64,000 bases of DNA from NCBI GenBank assembly GCA_963764505.1, contig CAVXSP010000001.1, forward strand, positions 992,001 through 1,056,000, written 5' to 3'. Every line of letters begins with the position of its first letter. The stretch's first letter is position 1. Below the pieces are notes generated by a model. The model worked only from the letters and a program-made list of their open reading frames with translations. It was not told the origin of the DNA and did no database searches. Origin of the DNA: CAVXSP01 sp963764505 (GTDB taxonomy: Bacteria; Acidobacteriota; Vicinamibacteria; Vicinamibacterales; SCN-69-37). Shown here piece after piece: positions 63,707 through 64,000 of the stretch. The translations under genes and the position numbers were made by a program.

Positions 63707-63735
63707 AGATTAGGGACGAACGTAGAACGTGTCAA
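63707..63735 (-). promoter_or_regulatory. Strong sigma-70 promoter reading leftward
   Basis: On the minus strand, TTGACA (63735-63730), a 17-bp spacer and TAATCT (63712-63707) form a near-consensus promoter. An A/T-rich stretch directly upstream (63736-63764) resembles an UP element. The predicted start is near 63700. Confidence 0.8.
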
Positions 63736-63770
63736 GAAAAAAACGCGCCTCAGGTATTTTTTTTCTTGAC
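63731..63770. repeat. 13-bp perfect inverted repeat upstream of the leftward promoter
   Basis: GTCAAGAAAAAAA (63731-63743) and TTTTTTTCTTGAC (63758-63770) are exact inverted repeats separated by 14 bp. The left arm contains most of the -35 hexamer, so a regulator binding the palindrome would cover the promoter. The rest of 63376-63810 holds no recognisable gene apart from the features listed. Confidence 0.75.
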
Positions 63771-63810
63771 CGGACCCGGGTTTTTTTCTAGGCCGCTGGT
63801 CCGCTCGAGC

Positions 63811-64000
63811 TCAGAACGCGCTCGTCCGGATCTCTCGCTTCTCGGCGTGCCGCTCGACCGCGAGCGTGATCAGCCGATCGACGAGCGTCGGATACTTCAC
63901 GCCGGTGGCCTCCCAGAGCTTGGCGAACATGCTGATCGTCGTGAATCCGGGAATCGTGTTGATCTCGTTGACGAACAGCGAATCGTTCGACCGGCTGAGG
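63811..64000 (-). CDS. ddl: D-alanine--D-alanine ligase, C-terminal fragment (cut by window edge)
   Basis: The last 62 codons of a minus-strand gene enter at the right edge: FVNEINTIPGFTTISMFAKL, WEATGVKYPTLVDRLITLAV, then a Lys/Arg-rich end and TGA at 63811-63813. N-E-I-N-T-I-P-G-F-T is the diagnostic C-terminal ATP-grasp block of Ddl, which makes the D-Ala-D-Ala dipeptide used by MurF. It is the ddl missing from the dcw cluster. The N-terminal part lies outside the window. Confidence 0.9.
   Translation of the reverse strand, partial: LSRSNDSLFVNEINTIPGFTTISMFAKLWEATGVKYPTLVDRLITLAVERHAEKREIRTSAF

Overview
The window looks like a stretch of chromosome from a high-GC, diderm, probably free-living bacterium, most likely an Acidobacteriota (Vicinamibacteria-like) lineage. 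That placement is inference. It rests on strong G/C bias at third codon positions, an outer membrane (LptD), a meso-DAP type MurE (DNPR motif), a mutS2-dnaG-rpoD gene run, and a secreted CarboxypepD-like/TPR protein of a kind common in that phylum. No phage, IS transposase, rRNA operon or CRISPR array is visible. The content is almost entirely housekeeping, and the unusual signals are regulatory or structural.

Layout. 1-2085 (minus): a truncated group-1 glycosyltransferase and a degenerate YchF-like GTPase. 2189-19084 (plus): a complete dcw cell-wall/division cluster, mraZ-rsmH-ftsL-ftsI-murE-murF-mraY-murD-ftsW-murG-murC-ftsQ-ftsA-ftsZ. It is mostly translationally coupled by 1-4 base overlaps, starts from a clear sigma-70 promoter with a three-repeat MraZ operator, and is interrupted by a 130-bp palindromic element between murD and ftsW. 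murB and ddl are absent from it; the end of a ddl gene appears on the minus strand at the right edge. 19090-24168: a B12-type radical SAM protein, a small possibly SpoVG-like protein, PgeF, a zinc-ribbon protein, RNase HI, a coiled-coil/zinc-ribbon protein and a CAU tRNA. 24292-31093 (minus): rpoD, dnaG, mutS2 and larB. 31168-36351 (plus): a membrane GT2, citrate synthase, lepA and lepB.

36424-44424 (minus): a secreted protein, then a run read as TPR protein > yggS (frameshifted) > DUF167 > acvB/virJ-like hydrolase > mprF > OmpR-type regulator > histidine kinase. This looks like a membrane-charge (aminoacyl-phosphatidylglycerol) module with its own two-component system. 44464-48190 (minus): a DinG/YoaA helicase, glyA and rpiB. 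48267-52827: an RlmI-like methyltransferase, thiC behind a TPP riboswitch, a secreted hypothetical protein and htpX. 52812-61023 (minus): an SPL-like radical SAM protein, a frameshifted GDP-deoxyhexose reductase, dTDP-glucose dehydratase, lptD, folC, accD and a deoxynucleoside kinase. 61105-63240 (plus): a HEAT-repeat/cyclophilin fusion. 63266-63810: a dense non-coding stretch with a near-consensus minus-strand promoter, an intrinsic terminator about 100 nt downstream, a lysine-rich 17-residue ORF and a bidirectional terminator.

Three otherwise intact genes (ftsZ, yggS and the GDP-deoxyhexose reductase) each carry one apparent extra base. The simplest reading is consensus error in the assembly, but in ftsZ it removes the conserved C-terminal peptide from the reading frame. 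Several first-in-operon genes lack a Shine-Dalgarno but have a TANNNT hexamer 6-14 nt before the start codon, suggesting leaderless or very short-leader transcription.
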